DNA from: Mesodorylaimus sp. YZB2_4
Lineage: Eukaryota; Nematoda; Enoplea; Dorylaimida; Dorylaimidae
Reading direction: 5' to 3'
Length of the DNA stretch: 64,000 nucleotides
NCBI GenBank assembly: GCA_030248295.1
Contig: JASANH010000125.1
Location: 1-64,000 of the forward strand
A model generated the notes under the pieces. The model was not told the DNA's origin. It searched no databases and saw only the letters and a list, made by a program, of their open reading frames with translations. Shown here one piece after another: positions 11,706-24,800 of this stretch. The position numbers were made by a program, and so were the translations under genes. Within the stretch, counting starts at the first letter, position 1; every line of letters starts with the position of its first letter.

Positions 11706-12728
11706 CAGAAAAAGCTACCATGCGGCGGCGTAAGCGGTACCTTTTTGCTGAAAAGGATGCCCAAGATCGAAAACATGTTAGCATTCCAAGTATGTTTTTA
11801 AAACTTTTTGCTTGCTGCAGGATACGACAAATCACCTGAGGGAGTAAGAGAAAAATTTGTTTTTGGTGACTTCTGATACTGTATCTCCCTCGATCGACAG
11901 GAGACAATAATTTTTCTATGGCATGGAGTATAGCTTCATGGCGCGCTCACGATCAGCTCCGTATAAGATTCAGGGTAGTACACTGAATTTTCTTCTTATT
12001 ATTGATTAGACAGCTGAAAATGAGAAACAGACTTGTCCTCAATGACTCCTAGAGGCTGGCTTTTTCTTTTATGAAAACGCATAGTAAAGAATCAAATGAT
12101 TTTCGATTATATCGATAAAGTTTAAGAAAAACCGTTTTGCAAAAATTCAAAGAGCTGAAATGCGGCTGTTTTTTAAAAGCAGTCGTAGGTAGTAAATTTC
12201 ATGGATTATTGGTCAGTCCAAAAATTCACGAAATTGAACTCATACCTGCACAGTAGCATTCTGGCTGCAGCTCGACAGTATGGCTGCTTCAGGTTACCTT
12301 CGCCGGCGAGCCGGCCTGCCGTCGATAGCTGCAAAAAGAGACTGAAGCTCAAAAAAAACAGAGACCCTGAAGCACATCGTGACCGTTCTGGAATCGAAAG
12401 TACTTCCGTTCCAAGAAAAACCGCTATTAACGAAAACCGGGTACACTTTCATTACCTGTCGATACCTGACCTGTCTTTTTCTTGAAAAGATAAAAAGGCA
12501 CACAGGATAAGCAGAAGTTTTCGAAATCAGATGTGCGATTGTTGAAGTCTTCTGAATCGATTTGGTTCGCTGTGATGGCCAGGTGCGCTTACGACGGTCC
12601 GCCACAGGAAAAACATAAAAGACGTCTGCGCCCGGGTGGTGAGCCACGAACGGGTTGACACTTGTGTCAAATGAAGACTCACTGTGGCGAGGTAGATAGT
12701 ATTTCCCACTGGGAGTGGGAGTGGGAGT

Positions 12729-12745
12729 GGGGGGGGGGGGGGGGG
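12729..12745. repeat. Poly-G tract, 17 G
   Basis: Homopolymer G run directly following three gggagt units. Confidence 0.9.
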
Positions 12746-12918
12746 ACATATTTAAACAGCCTGACATGAAGTTGCATTTCAGGTCTCGAAATTCTGATAA
12801 GACATGTAGGTACACATGGCGGCCAACAACCAGGGTGTTTTGGCGAATCTGTACATTTTTATTAATGTCAGGTGATCTGATAAACACAATTGTCAAAAGA
12901 AAAATCTTTTTTACTGCT

Positions 12919-12936
12919 GGGGGGGGGGGGGGGGGG
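12919..12936. repeat. Poly-G tract, 18 G
   Basis: Homopolymer G run about 175 bp from the previous one. Confidence 0.9.
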
Positions 12937-13850
12937 ATTTGGGGCTCGGCGGGACAGAGTCCAGATGGGAGTCTAATGAACACAACAAGTGCTCGTCTAG
13001 TAGTATGTTTTTTCTCATATCCTCTTTTCCACTAAGGAATCGACGAGAGAGCAATTCATAATAGACAAGATAATAACAACTGTTCGCTAAGGATTTCGTT
13101 CACCTCTGGTCTTGAATGCGTCCAAACCTGAGCAAGGGGCCGCGCATCGGTGCTCGAACGAAGATGAATAAGTCCAGGAAACAAGCTGTACTAACTTTTG
13201 GAAAATTTCAGTCTACATTTTCAGTTCAAAAGAGTTGTGTAACGAGTCCGCCTCCTTGTCGACAAACATCATAGGCTCATTGTCTTCGGCGGGAAGTGCA
13301 AGTGCGAGAGAGAAAAGATGAAAGTATTGTCAAAGGAATAAAAGCCTTTTTCTTACAAAAAAATCATATAATTAGCTCAAACGAGGCGGACTCAGTCTTT
13401 GTTTCCAAGCTGTTTTCAAAAAAGTTATCTCCAAGGCGACTAAATTACGTTTAAAATCATAGCGACAGACTTCGTTAGTCTAGTGGATTTAACCGTATTT
13501 CAAGGGGCTTTTTCGCCTGACAAGTGAGATTTAGCTACAATTGTGGGGCTATTTCGAATTAGATTTTTTGCTCTTCGAAAGTATAGCAACAAACACTTTC
13601 TGATTGAAATTTAAGACGTTTGACGTCATCGTGTCGTGATTTTATTTTAGGTTTGGAAAAATCGTCAGGTGGCATTTATGCCCGAAATATTCTTAAAGGC
13701 TAGTGTTGAAACTATCAAATTCATTGTACTCAAAGTCTTTTTTCTTGTGACTATAGATTTGCTTTTAGAAAATTCCAGAAATATTTTTCCTAATTGCTCG
13801 ATGTAACTGGAGGCGCAGTGATATTTGTGCAAAGATATATCATATCAAAA

Positions 13851-15497
13851 ATGATATTTCCAAGTCAAAAATTTCTTATCGCTTGTTTCCATTTTGTATT
13901 ATTTTTTCAATCTTCCACGACAACTTCATCAGCCCTTTCCAAATTGAAATTGGGCAGTGGAATAGGATCGTCGGCGGGCTCTCAGCGTTTTTCGAAATGC
14001 GACAAGCGAATTTCGATTGGCCAAATTGTAGATACATTGATTTCGGGCTACGATAAAAATGTATTACCAAACGAAAATGGCCTGAATGTTACGATCGAGA
14101 TTCATGTGCAAGAAGTTTCGGACATCGCCGAATTAACTGGCGATTTTCAATTAGATTTATTTTTTAGCGAAATTTGGACCGATCCGCGTTTAAATTTCGA
14201 GCATATCCCAATTTGTCGAAGAAATATGACTCTGAAGCCCGATCATATTTTAAATTTGTGGACACCCGATACGTGTATTGTCAATTCGAAGGAAGCCGCC
14301 ATTCATAGTTCCCCCTCAGAGAATACTTTCGTTATTTTATATTCCAATGGTACAGTGTGGCAAAATCATAGAATGCGTGTTCGTGCACCTTGCGAAATCG
14401 ATTTACGCGCTTTTCCATTTGATACACAAAAATGTTTTTTAGTTTTCGAAAGTTACAGTTATAATTCGCAAGAAGTGCAATTACATTGGTTTCATGCACC
14501 CGTCACACTCATGCACGATATTGCACTGCCTGATTTCAATCTGATCACCACGACAGTTGAACGATTTCAATTGGATTATCCTAATGGCCTGTGGGATGAT
14601 TTAAAAGTAACTTTTGTGTTTCGTCGTCGGTATGGATTTTATTTGACCCAAGCATATTTTCCAACTTTTCTTACTGTAGTCGTGTCTTGGGTAACATTCT
14701 ATTTGGAACCACGCGCCTTGAGCGCACGTATCACCTTGGGCGTGAGTAGCCTGTTGGCATTGACGTTCCAATTCGGTAACGTCCTTCGCCATTTGCCGCG
14801 CGTCAGTTACGTCAAGTGCATTGACGTGTGGATGATGGCTTGCGTCGCCTTCGTCTTCTTGTCTTTGATCGAATTAGCAATCGTCTGCCGCGTATCTCGA
14901 CGACAGCGATTGGCCGCCTTGGGCAAGCAGACTGTGAACAAGTGGTTGACCATGATTCGACAACGACGATCAGTCAGTGGATCGATCGATAAGGGATCAG
15001 GTGATGGTGCAGCCAAATCATCAACCGGCCAGCCCGCCACTACGAAACAGTCCATGTGGGCTACGGCGGTGACTGCTTTAAAGAACAAACAAGTGGTTGC
15101 AAACAATACCAGTGCAAATATTAATAAAAGAACATCCAAAGATATTCCATCATTTCCTTTCAAACCACGCGATGAAAGAACACTTTTGATGCAATATGAA
15201 AATGGAACTGCCTCTGTGCTCAATAATCGAGGGGGAAGTACTCGAGTGAGAATACCCGATAAAATTATTGCTGCCAAAAAGAAAGAAGCCGAACAGGCGA
15301 AGAGGCAAAAACAACAAGAAGACAAGGCTAAACGTGATACACCATCGATTTTTCAAAGAAAAATAAGAATTACCCCCGAAGGCATCGACACGATTAGCCT
15401 CGTGGTATTTCCTGCTTGCTTCTTGATTTTTAACATAATCTATTGGACTTATTATATCCGATTCTTTGATGAAAAGAGACCGATTGATGGTGGCTGA
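13851..15497 (+). CDS. Cys-loop ligand-gated anion channel subunit (ACC-like)
   Basis: Predicted 548-residue pentameric channel subunit. The chosen ATG gives an N-terminal hydrophobic signal peptide (MIFPSQKFLIACFHFVLFF). The extracellular domain ends with the signature loop: Cys181, 13 residues including FPFD, then Cys195. TM1 is about 262-284, TM2 about 291-311, TM3 about 322-345 and TM4 near the C-terminus (about 518-541). TM2 opens with S-A-R then ITLGVSSLL; Ala at -1' and Arg at 0' with no Glu indicate anion selectivity, but the usual Pro at -2' is Ser. The run ALTFQFGNV...LPRVSYVK between TM2 and TM3 is typical of nematode acetylcholine-gated chloride channels (ACC/LGC-46 group), so that is my best subfamily guess; the ligand is not proven. 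The M3-M4 loop (about 350-517) is long, basic and low-complexity. The gene is a single exon, unusual for this family. Confidence 0.92.
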   Translation: MIFPSQKFLIACFHFVLFFQSSTTTSSALSKLKLGSGIGSSAGSQRFSKCDKRISIGQIVDTLISGYDKNVLPNENGLNVTIEIHVQEVSDIAELTGDFQLDLFFSEIWTDPRLNFEHIPICRRNMTLKPDHILNLWTPDTCIVNSKEAAIHSSPSENTFVILYSNGTVWQNHRMRVRAPCEIDLRAFPFDTQKCFLVFESYSYNSQEVQLHWFHAPVTLMHDIALPDFNLITTTVERFQLDYPNGLWDDLKVTFVFRRRYGFYLTQAYFPTFLTVVVSWVTFYLEPRALSARITLGVSSLLALTFQFGNVLRHLPRVSYVKCIDVWMMACVAFVFLSLIELAIVCRVSRRQRLAALGKQTVNKWLTMIRQRRSVSGSIDKGSGDGAAKSSTGQPATTKQSMWATAVTALKNKQVVANNTSANINKRTSKDIPSFPFKPRDERTLLMQYENGTASVLNNRGGSTRVRIPDKIIAAKKKEAEQAKRQKQQEDKAKRDTPSIFQRKIRITPEGIDTISLVVFPACFLIFNIIYWTYYIRFFDEKRPIDGG

Positions 15498-15543
15498 ACT
15501 TTTATTTGATGCATTCTAGTGATTGCTATTTTTGTGAGCTGTG

Positions 15544-15549
15544 AATAAA
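15544..15549 (+). terminator. Poly(A) signal of the channel gene
   Basis: AATAAA 47 bases after the stop codon; a second copy follows at 15559-15564. Confidence 0.6.
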
Positions 15550-15564
15550 ATTTTATTGAATAAA

Positions 15565-17079
15565 ACTTTTTGAACATATTTCGGCGTTACAAAATATGCA
15601 TATTTTTACATCCCAGATACAACATTATGCGTGTTGTAACAGCTACAGTTGGCAGTTAGCACACAAAAAAAGGCAGTATGCGAATTAACGTTAGAAAGGT
15701 TTTAACGGACATGTAATTCAATGCAAAAGAACATGTTTCCTGATTACAAGTAGTAAATTCTAATACATTTCAGCATTTTGTGAGGCCCCCATGAGGTCAT
15801 GGGGTCATGGTGGCCAAATGAGGTCATATATGTATGCGTCCATGCATTTAATATTATCACTAAAATTAAATATTATACATATGTTTAAAATATAGACTGA
15901 AGACGGAATTGTCATGTATGTACAGTACACGTGTGAAGAAAACACTCACGCTCTTCCACAACGTTTTCACACATGTGACATCAGTGTATGAATTCGAAGT
16001 GCGGACAGTTTCGCCATTATCTATACAAAAAATGCACTCCGTATCGCCCACACAATGAATCAGCCAAAAACCAAAAAATAGCAAATCCATGTCGAATAAA
16101 ATACAGTATTACAAGGCAGAGCTGGGCGCATGCATGAGTCATAGCCTGATACCAGTGTCAGCAATCACCATCAGCATATCGGCATGTTTTGACACGCTAT
16201 GTTTCATTCTTGTGCCGCAATTATGCACCCAGACTAGCTAAGCAAGCCTTTGTTCAACGGGTACACGAGCTCATGTTCATCGCTTTGCTCGTTCTTCCTC
16301 ATAACACCGATTGTGATTTATGAAAGACGAAACCTTTGGTCATACCTCACTAGCGTAAACACGACCTTGGAATTCGGGCATTTGGGGAACAGCTGACGTT
16401 AAAAGTAGGAAAAGTAGAGATAACAAATCGACACCATAGTCAAAGAACAGGCGAAGACCAAATGAGCGATGGCCGATGACGACTTGCGCTTTTATCATTC
16501 TTGTTGCGGAAAGAGGCGGAGAAGGGAGCAAAGATTTTTCAAAGGCCCGACTATTTTTTTACAAGATACCAGGAAAGTGGCATGTTACGATCGTAAATCT
16601 GCTCACGAGGCGCATCAGTTAGCTTGGCGAAAATTATTATAGCATGGTGCAACAGTTGTAAAATTAAATGCTTTGGAGAAATAGGTTGCACTTGCGCAGT
16701 TCTTATACAGTTTTCGTAGAACTCAAGATTACTGTAGAGGTTTAGGTACGTCGAAAAAATAGCGCCTGCACGATTCAATATTTATTCATCAAAAATTTTG
16801 GCAGCTCTCTACTGCAGTGGCACGTTCATGGACGCGTTCATTCTCTCAGTGTACGTATACTTGCACAAAAGTAACTGTCCAGCGTGAAATTCTTGTGTGA
16901 GAAGGAATAGGTTCATGACGTTGGTTTTATTCACGTCTTTACCAAGAAGGAGTGAAAAGATTTCTATACGATAAATATGTAAGCTTGAGATGATCTAAAC
17001 TTCACCAAATTTGTGATCATTTAGCAGAATCTCCTCATGTTTCACTCGCAACAAAACAATGGATATGGTGTCATGGCAA
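15565..17079. other. Gene-free stretch
   Basis: No coding exon, RNA gene or strong repeat recognised. A short ggggtcatgg/gaggtcat repeat lies near 15790-15830. Confidence 0.4.
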
Positions 17080-18324
17080 GATCGGATGGGGGGTTTGTCG
17101 AATTAGATTAGATCGGATGAGTTTCAGATCGGATCATGTGATATACTTGGAATCCCTTTTAACAATCAATGACGCATCAAAATTTTCTGAAAGGCTGCTC
17201 CCCTTAATAAACACAATATGTTATCATTGTGCAATGGCTCAAACAGCGCCCCTCTCAAGCCTTTGTCACACCGCCCGTCATGGATCTACTGTACTTTAGC
17301 TGCTGCTAACATAAAAGCACGATGCGCGTTTGGGTAAAATTGTGCACAAATTACTGGTGGCATTGAGCAACAAACGCCCAGGAAAGCTTCATTGTCGAAT
17401 CTTGTTCCATCATGGCAATGCGCCCACCCATTTCGACTTTTCTGAAAAAGATTTCTGCTGGTAGACTCTTCTTTATCGGCCAATAGTTCAGACCTAGCCC
17501 CATCTGCTGTTTTCTGTCCCCATCACATTGGGGGCATTGGATATAAATCGATCTTGAATGTCAAGGGTAATGTTGTAGAGTGCTCTCAGATCGAGGCACG
17601 CTGCCTTTCAAGTGTACGTGCGATGACGACAGCGCCTGCAGGTCGAGCTTGGCCGGCTGTGAATCGTTTGTGGGTTGAAAAGTAAAATTATACATATCTC
17701 CAGTTCCTATAACCCTTCCAGCATTCCTAAAACTTTTTGAAAGGGCCTCGTATTGTACTTCGCAAACTGATAAAAAAAGTAAAGATGCATGCTGCTCATA
17801 AATGACTGTAGCCATAAGTTCAATCTTTTTTCACTAAATGGAATTTTTCCAGTACCTTTCATCTTCTTACTAATATTTCTGCTGTCCAAACTACTTACAA
17901 AATCTGATCTTGAGCCATCCAGGTTTGCCCTGACCCTGACTATTGCTGCCCTGACGAGTTCGATAGTGATTCCTGACTTTGTCGCATTCAGCACCCGGCC
18001 CTGACTTGCCTCATTCGCGACGAGGCCCTGCCTTGGAATTTCTCTGGCCACGAATAATAAGAATGAGAAGATGACTTGTAACTCTGATTATGAGCAGATA
18101 AAAGGGAGCATCAATGCAGAATATTGATTTCATCTCATTCATTACTCTAAGAGTGAGTGGAGAAAAAAATGCAATAGGTGCTTGCCAGCGGTTATTGGAA
18201 ACACAATTGGTTTAGAATTTCGGATCGGGGCTCACATCAGATGATCCGGTCAAAATTTTTAGACAGTGCTTTTTGATCAGATATCCGATTAGAACGGATG
18301 GGATCGAATCTGATCCAGCCATGA
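17080..18324. mobile_element. Dispersed gatcggat-ended element, long copy
   Basis: Both ends are rich in gatcggat-type sequence in roughly inverted orientation (gatcggatg...gatcggatcatgtga at the left; gatcagatatccgat...gatccagcc at the right). Internal parts match a shorter copy at 41463-42034, for example atgctgctcataaatgac near 17790 against atgctgcccgtaaatgac near 41660, followed in both by gccataa..tttcaat. No open frame resembles a transposase, so it is probably a non-autonomous DNA element; the short copy looks internally deleted. Confidence 0.6.
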
Positions 18325-18330
18325 AGCAGG

Positions 18331-18802
18331 AGCCGAGACGTACGATCCTCACAGGAAGTCTGCCTAAAAACTCCATTCTACTGTAAATGAAACGCGCTTC
18401 TCGTTAACTGTACTGTAAGTTTTCTCAAGAGTGCGAGGGCACTTCACAGTGTATGGAGCTCGGCGGAACTCGTCAAGGGTCGGAACTATTTAACACAAAC
18501 GGCAGTGCTGATGTCGCGTCTCAAGATAAACTACCTGTCAGTAAATCTCTCGATCTGACGACGAATACGTAATTTTACTTCAATAACGAGACATATTCGC
18601 AAAAACGTCAAAAAATAATCAGTTGCGGAAGTATTGGGAGAATATTGTGCGCATACGCAACAAATTCGAATTCTTGTGCTCTCATTTTTATCCCCTCCTG
18701 ATCTGTCGGCGTTCTAGCTTGCTTTGTAAAACAACAGGCTCTAAAAAGATTGTGTTCTGTGATTATCACGCTGGACAGCGATCGAAAACTAGAATTCTTT
18801 AC
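18331..18802. other. Probable 3' end region of the SIDT-family gene
   Basis: The last exon I can place for the minus-strand SIDT gene ends at 18803 with a GT donor, so at least one short terminal exon should lie here. I could not choose it with confidence. Confidence 0.35.
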
Positions 18803-21800
18803 CGTAAACTGGAAAAAGACGGCAAAAGCTGAACAAAATGCCCAAATGTCGTTTCCATCATAAAACGCCAATAAAATGCAGGGGCCATTATGAGTGCGCG
18901 AAATTCCTGGTGGGGCCTATAAATCATTTGTTTTCAAGTTTCTGCAAGTCAACATAATGAAATCCCATACCATAAAATCAACTCGTTTTTGCAAATAGTA
19001 TACCAAGCCAATGATCCAAAAAATTAAGCCGAGGAGTGCTAATAATAGGACACCCAAAAAATGGCAAACTGATTCGTTTTCGCCTTTTTGCTAAAATTTT
19101 AACAATCTGACGATGCGCAAACGATACTGTACCAACAACATTGCGCTATCTTACCGCAATGTGGAATCCCATGTAAAGGCAGCTGGCCACAATTGCCGAA
19201 ACCGTGACGTAACTGGCGTAATCCAAAATGTTTAGTTTTATCAAAGATACGCATCTAAAAAGGGTCCATCCAAGTATACACCTTCGGGTCCATCTAAGGC
19301 CTTCGGGCTTCAGCCATCTTACAAAGCTTGAACGACGCACCAAACTAATGCGATGTAAACAGATGGTGAGTAAATAAGTTGTCGGTATGATTTTTCTTCA
19401 ATGAGTTTTTTATGTTGAATGTGAAGGGGGACTAAAAAAAAGAAGCGTAGCAAGAAAATTAAATGTTTCCAGAATCAAACGATCCAATCACGAGATATAT
19501 TTCTAAAGTCTCGAGTTACTGGACCATAGAACAGGTTTCTCCTGTACGGACCCATTCCAAAATAATCGAAATCAGTTTTTTTCGCTATAAAGTGAATGCT
19601 CAAAAAGGGAGTAACGCGATAAAAATTTACAGGTTTGGAGAAGCTGTTTTTGTTGTGTTTTTTGTTTGTTGTGTTGTTTTTTGTTGTTTGTTGTTTGTGT
19701 TTTTAGATATCACATGACCTTTTCATTAATTTAATAGCGAAACAAGGGAAAATGGGCATGCTTGTATTGAACCCGAAAAATCCTCATGATGGCTGGAAAT
19801 TTTATAATCAAACTAGTAAAACTGACGAGAAAACCTATTTGAGTGTCCCCCTCAATATCGGGTCAAAAACCGAAGAAAAACATCACAAATGACCATAGAA
19901 ACAGTTTGCCAAAATTATAGCTGCCAATGGCCACGTGGTCAGCTGTGACCAGCGGTCAAAGTTGGCTGGTTTACGCGCTCGAATTCGAATTCCCATAGTG
20001 CACAGTGGTCAGCAGCCACATTTGGCCATGTTTGTGAGAATAAAATTACTGCTTTTATTTCATTCATCTTAGTAAGCAGCGGAGCCTGTTTTAGGGCCAC
20101 CTCTACGCGAAGGCATCCTGGACCAGACATCGTCTACTCGTTTGTCTCCCGTCTCTCCACTCGGAGCACCTCGGTGGTGCTGCCCAACACCTGGCCTGCG
20201 AGGGTTTACGGTTCGGAAACTGACTTCCGTCATGGGGACTTCCGTCACTGGGGATTGAACCTGGGTCGAGCCCAGGCGCTCGTTAGCACCAAGCAATACG
20301 GGTAGACGAATGCTGAACTACTGCATCGCAAAACTATGAAGATAGATACTTACACAATCCAAGGATAATTATCGCTGTGACGGTCACGGCTAAAATTGCT
20401 CCAGCGTTTCCGAAGTGCACGCTCTACAAGACAGGAAATTCAAACTATTTCACACAGGAATAAAACCAGAAAATCACCTCTGACAAAGCTGATAAAGCTG
20501 TTATCAAGATCCAAAAACCAATAATCCCGTATAAACTAGAGGAATAGTAAAAAGATGCGATTCCAAGAAGGAGAGCCAAAATCAAAAAACCATTTTCTAA
20601 AATATGGATGACCTGCTGATGCAGAAGGAAAATAAAAAAAAAGGTTTTTACCCGTAAAATGCAGAAATCGTGCAGGACACGAATGGAATAATGCAGATAT
20701 AATAGCTTGAGCCAACATGCACAAGATGACAGCTATGATGATCGGCCGTATTTGTTTCGCTTCGCCATTGCCTTGACCGCCAGGGAAGCAACTATAACAT
20801 TCACTTTTGTCTCCCTTACCTTAAAATGTAAGTTTAAAAAATTGTAACAAGTTATTTCTTGTGTATGTGAGTATGCTGGCCGGGTGTGGGTATAAGAAAA
20901 ATTGGGCGGGGGGAAGGTGGGAGGGGAGAGGCTAACGACCTTTAGTCCTTTTTTGAATTTGCAATGGGGCCATCCATAAAGGTCGACCGCAGCCTAGGGG
21001 GTGGGGGGGGAGAGAGTTGGCAAAAAGTGGTCAGCTGCGGTCGGGGGGAGGGGTCGCGGCCAATGGTCGACCGCAGCAAATTTTTAGACTTTTGATGACA
21101 AAAAAACACCTTTCATCGTCACCAGTAGTGCGCGTTAAAACCTTCAAAACTTTTTGTCTCCTCTTCTCCTTGGTCGTTCATTCTCGATAATGCAATTTCG
21201 GCTTGATCAGGACTCTTATTCCCAACTGGAATGGCATTTGATCCGAAAGGGAAAAGTTGGGAGGCGATGGCTAAGCTGATTTAGGCGTTGATCCGCCTTT
21301 CTGGCCCGCAACCCTGACTGGGAGGCCGAGGTTTATTCCGACGGAGGACGGCAGTTTAGTAGCTTGTCGCTGGCTTTGGACACCTGGCTCCGGGCGACAC
21401 CACGTCACTGTCAAACGGCGGACGCCCACCCAAGGGGCAGAGAATTGGGAAACTGTCTTCAAACACCAGTCGAGATGGTCCCTAAGCTAACGATAAGTCC
21501 AAGCCCCTTCTCACACAGTATGCCCTCGTGTTGAGGTGCTCCCAGTGAAGACACAGGGAACCTGCCATGAGAGCTGGTCACCTCTAGGGATGGGTCGGGA
21601 TCACTTTTTTCCAGGATCGAGATCAGGGCAAGCCCGATCGGGATCGGGATTTTTTGTTTGAGTTCGAACAGTTTGCACGCACGAAGGAGATGAGTCTATT
21701 TTCCAGACCAAAGCACACTTTAGTCATCCAGGTTGTTTATCAGGTCGAGTTTCAGTCATTATAAATAAGCTGAAATTGATGAGTACCGTATTTCCTCGAA

Positions 21801-24800
21801 ATTCTGCCCGCGGGAGAAATTTTTTCAAATGGGTTCCAGACGGGGGAGAATTACTAGAGGGGGAGGATTTCCAGAGGGGGAGAATAAAGTTCAATCGGGG
21901 TCTAGACAGGGGGGAATAACCAGAGGAGGGAGGATTTCGAGGAAATACGGTACATTCGCAGTTTCGATACGCGTCCAGCGAGGTCAGCCTAGACTAAGTA
22001 AAATTAGTGTTGCTATCATTATCGATTTGAGCCGATGTTGCTGTTGCCCTTCATCGCTACTGCTTCATGCCAGATATGATGGATCAGAGTGTACCTGCCA
22101 TGCTTATGCATATCATAATTATTAGCAAAATCCCGATGCCTCAATGTCAGGATCAGGATTGGGATCCCAACCTATCCCTCACAGCCGCGCTTATCATCTC
22201 ATGACTGCTTGCCAGCTAATATGATTGGAAGTCCCGTAGAGAACTGAGCCGGCGCTGCCCAACCCGCAAAACTTTTAAAAAATATGGGGAAAAGTTGTGG
22301 GAAAAGTTTGTGGAGGCTTTTACGAAATAGAAATCCGCTCCATAAATCAAAAACGATTTGTCTTCGAAGGAGATGGCATCTTGTCGAGCTCAAAAAAGCA
22401 TAAGACGAAACATTCCACAAAACTGCGTTTGGAAGGGGGAGGGGGTCTGGCTGAAGTGGTCGATCATTTTTGAGGGGGGGGGGGGGGGGGTTCGCGATAA
22501 GTGGTCGGCATGCGGTCAGGGGGCGGGGTCAAAAAATCGATATTTTGTGCGGTCGACCTTTATGGATGGCCCTAACAGGTTATACTCATGTGACTACAAA
22601 CGAAAAAGGGATTACAGACGTGACTAACTGGCTGACCAGCTGACTAACTGGTCACATGCGTAAGCTCCTAACGTAGCAGTGACAAAAAAGCACTAAAAAT
22701 AAGGAACCGAGATCATGATGATATAAAAGCATACTGTAATCTAGGAGGCCTAAGGGCTGATGTCGATTTTACTCTACCAGCATCAAAGTAAATACGAGCA
22801 TCATCATCCGCTGAATGACTTTGTGCTGCTTGTGCTTCTAAAATAATTTTGTATTGTGGCTAGGGGAGGGGACGTCAAGGAGTGATCCGATCTCTTAGAT
22901 TGCTTTCAAGATGACCCCCTATCCGCACGCAAGTTTTGTTTTCCAGATGGCCTCTTACCACTGCAACATAAGCAAGTATAAACTGATAGCGATTGCGCAT
23001 GATCCATAGGCGAATCCAGAACTGAAGACGTGATTGAAGGCGGAAACGGATTTTGCATAACGAAGACATTCGTAATTGTAATAGCATAAATCAGATTTTT
23101 CGTATTCCTGAAAAGTATCAAGTCTGCCCCGTCAGTGCGCTTCGACTGCTTGGGATTGCATTAAAGTCAGAGATAAGAGACTGTCTTTCCTACTGTATTT
23201 TGTCGCACCAATTAAAAAATGTAATATTTAGGCCTCGCACAACAAAATTTCAAGGTTATAACTTCATCAAAGAAACTGAAGATTCTTCCAACTTACCGTC
23301 AACAATGACAACATGACCGCAAAGAAAATCAGAACTGACACTGCCGCTAGCACACCAACGATACGATGCGAATCTGACAGTTTGAACCAATGCAACCGCA
23401 CATGTCTGCTCTGTATGCCAGTCGATGCTGGATAAATCGGGGCGCGATCTGTAAAATAAATTGGGAAACATTGTCAGGAAAACGCACAAAATTTCAGACT
23501 TTTGCACCCAATCAGACTCGATTCGACTCGATCATCTCCTCTGTGACCGGCCCCCCCCCCCCCCCCCCCCCCGAAAATGCTTTTCATTCAGACTCACCAT
23601 CACTGTCAAGATCAGGAGCCAACCGATCGCGACTTTGGCCCATATCACCTTGGTCAACCTCTGATGGCTGTGACATGGCCCCGACTGTTTCACTGCCTCC
23701 GACTGGCACTGACCCAATCGGCCTTTCATCACTGCCGCGTCGTCTACAAAATTCAGCAAGATTGATCAAAACAAAGTGGAATTTCTAGCGCTTTCTTACC
23801 CGCTCAGTTTAAAAAGAACCACAACAACTGCTGGGAACAGAAAAACAACGACTGATATACCAATGGCTAAGCCGATAGGCGTAGAGTAAGACATGTCGGA
23901 CCCAGATTTGGTAATTTTGAGATTAATTTTCTTTTTCTGAGTTGGCTCTAAAAGTACAAGGGCTGAGAGAAAAATCGCAGCATTGTAGAATTTTGTTAGA
24001 CCTTACTAGACGAATTTTTTGTGGAAATAAAGCTGAGGAACATTCGAGGGTAGCTCGTGCTTTTCTGAAAAAAAAGAAAAGTATAGATTGATGAAGATAA
24101 TAGCACTCGGGACAGGACGTACCATGAGTGTGGTGGTTGCATGCCTCGTAAAAGTGACCGTTCGATGCGCCTTGTCAGCTTCATCCAACATGGAGAGCAT
24201 GGGACACTGAAAGGACACACGTGTGTCTTTGAAAGATGCTATAGGTCTGAACTTAAGTACGGACAGAGTTCTCGTATGGGTGCACACCCGTACTCTAGCT
24301 GGGGAAAATGGCACAATTCGCTAGCGCTTAGATTAATTTTTAAAAATTGGAAGTTTTTTCCAATAAAGCTTTTTATCCAAGACGAACTGCTGCTCCTTTT
24401 GTCTCGTAGAAAGAGTATTATTCTTTCAATTTAAAAAAATTTTTTTTGGCTATCCAAACTGATTTTTCGCGCGCCCGTCTGAGAGCAGTGCTCGAAGAAG
24501 TGTTAGATTGAATGAGCCACTCTTTGGCCATGCCTACACGATTCAGAGCAGACGTGCAGACATGATTTCGAGAGTTATAAGCGAAGTTTCATTAATTGAC
24601 TAAATTCATTCAATAAGCAATATTGTATAATGTAAAGTTGCGTATTAAATAAATCATTTTATAGCTGAATGCACGTATAATTATTTGTGAATTCAGCTAT
24701 GGAATTATTTATTGTATGAAGTGGTTTCGCTGCCTCTTTTGGGCTTTGTTGATGGCAATAAAAATATATCAACTCGCTCTGACTCTGACAAACAATTTTT

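Larger units (their letters stand above)
11706..13850. other. Gene-free stretch with two poly-G tracts
   Basis: No exon recognised upstream of the channel gene. It includes poly-G runs at 12729-12745 (preceded by gggagt repeats) and 12919-12936. Confidence 0.4.
20967..22572. mobile_element. DNA-transposon-like element with 25 bp perfect TIRs
   Basis: Bases 20967-20991 (gggccatccataaaggtcga then ccgca) are matched exactly, inverted, at 22548-22572. Internal subterminal G-rich gtggtcg blocks occur at both ends. No transposase was recognised and no target duplication is obvious. The element lies inside an intron of the SIDT gene and itself contains at least two other repeats (21594-22180 and 21783-21953). 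Confidence 0.75.
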
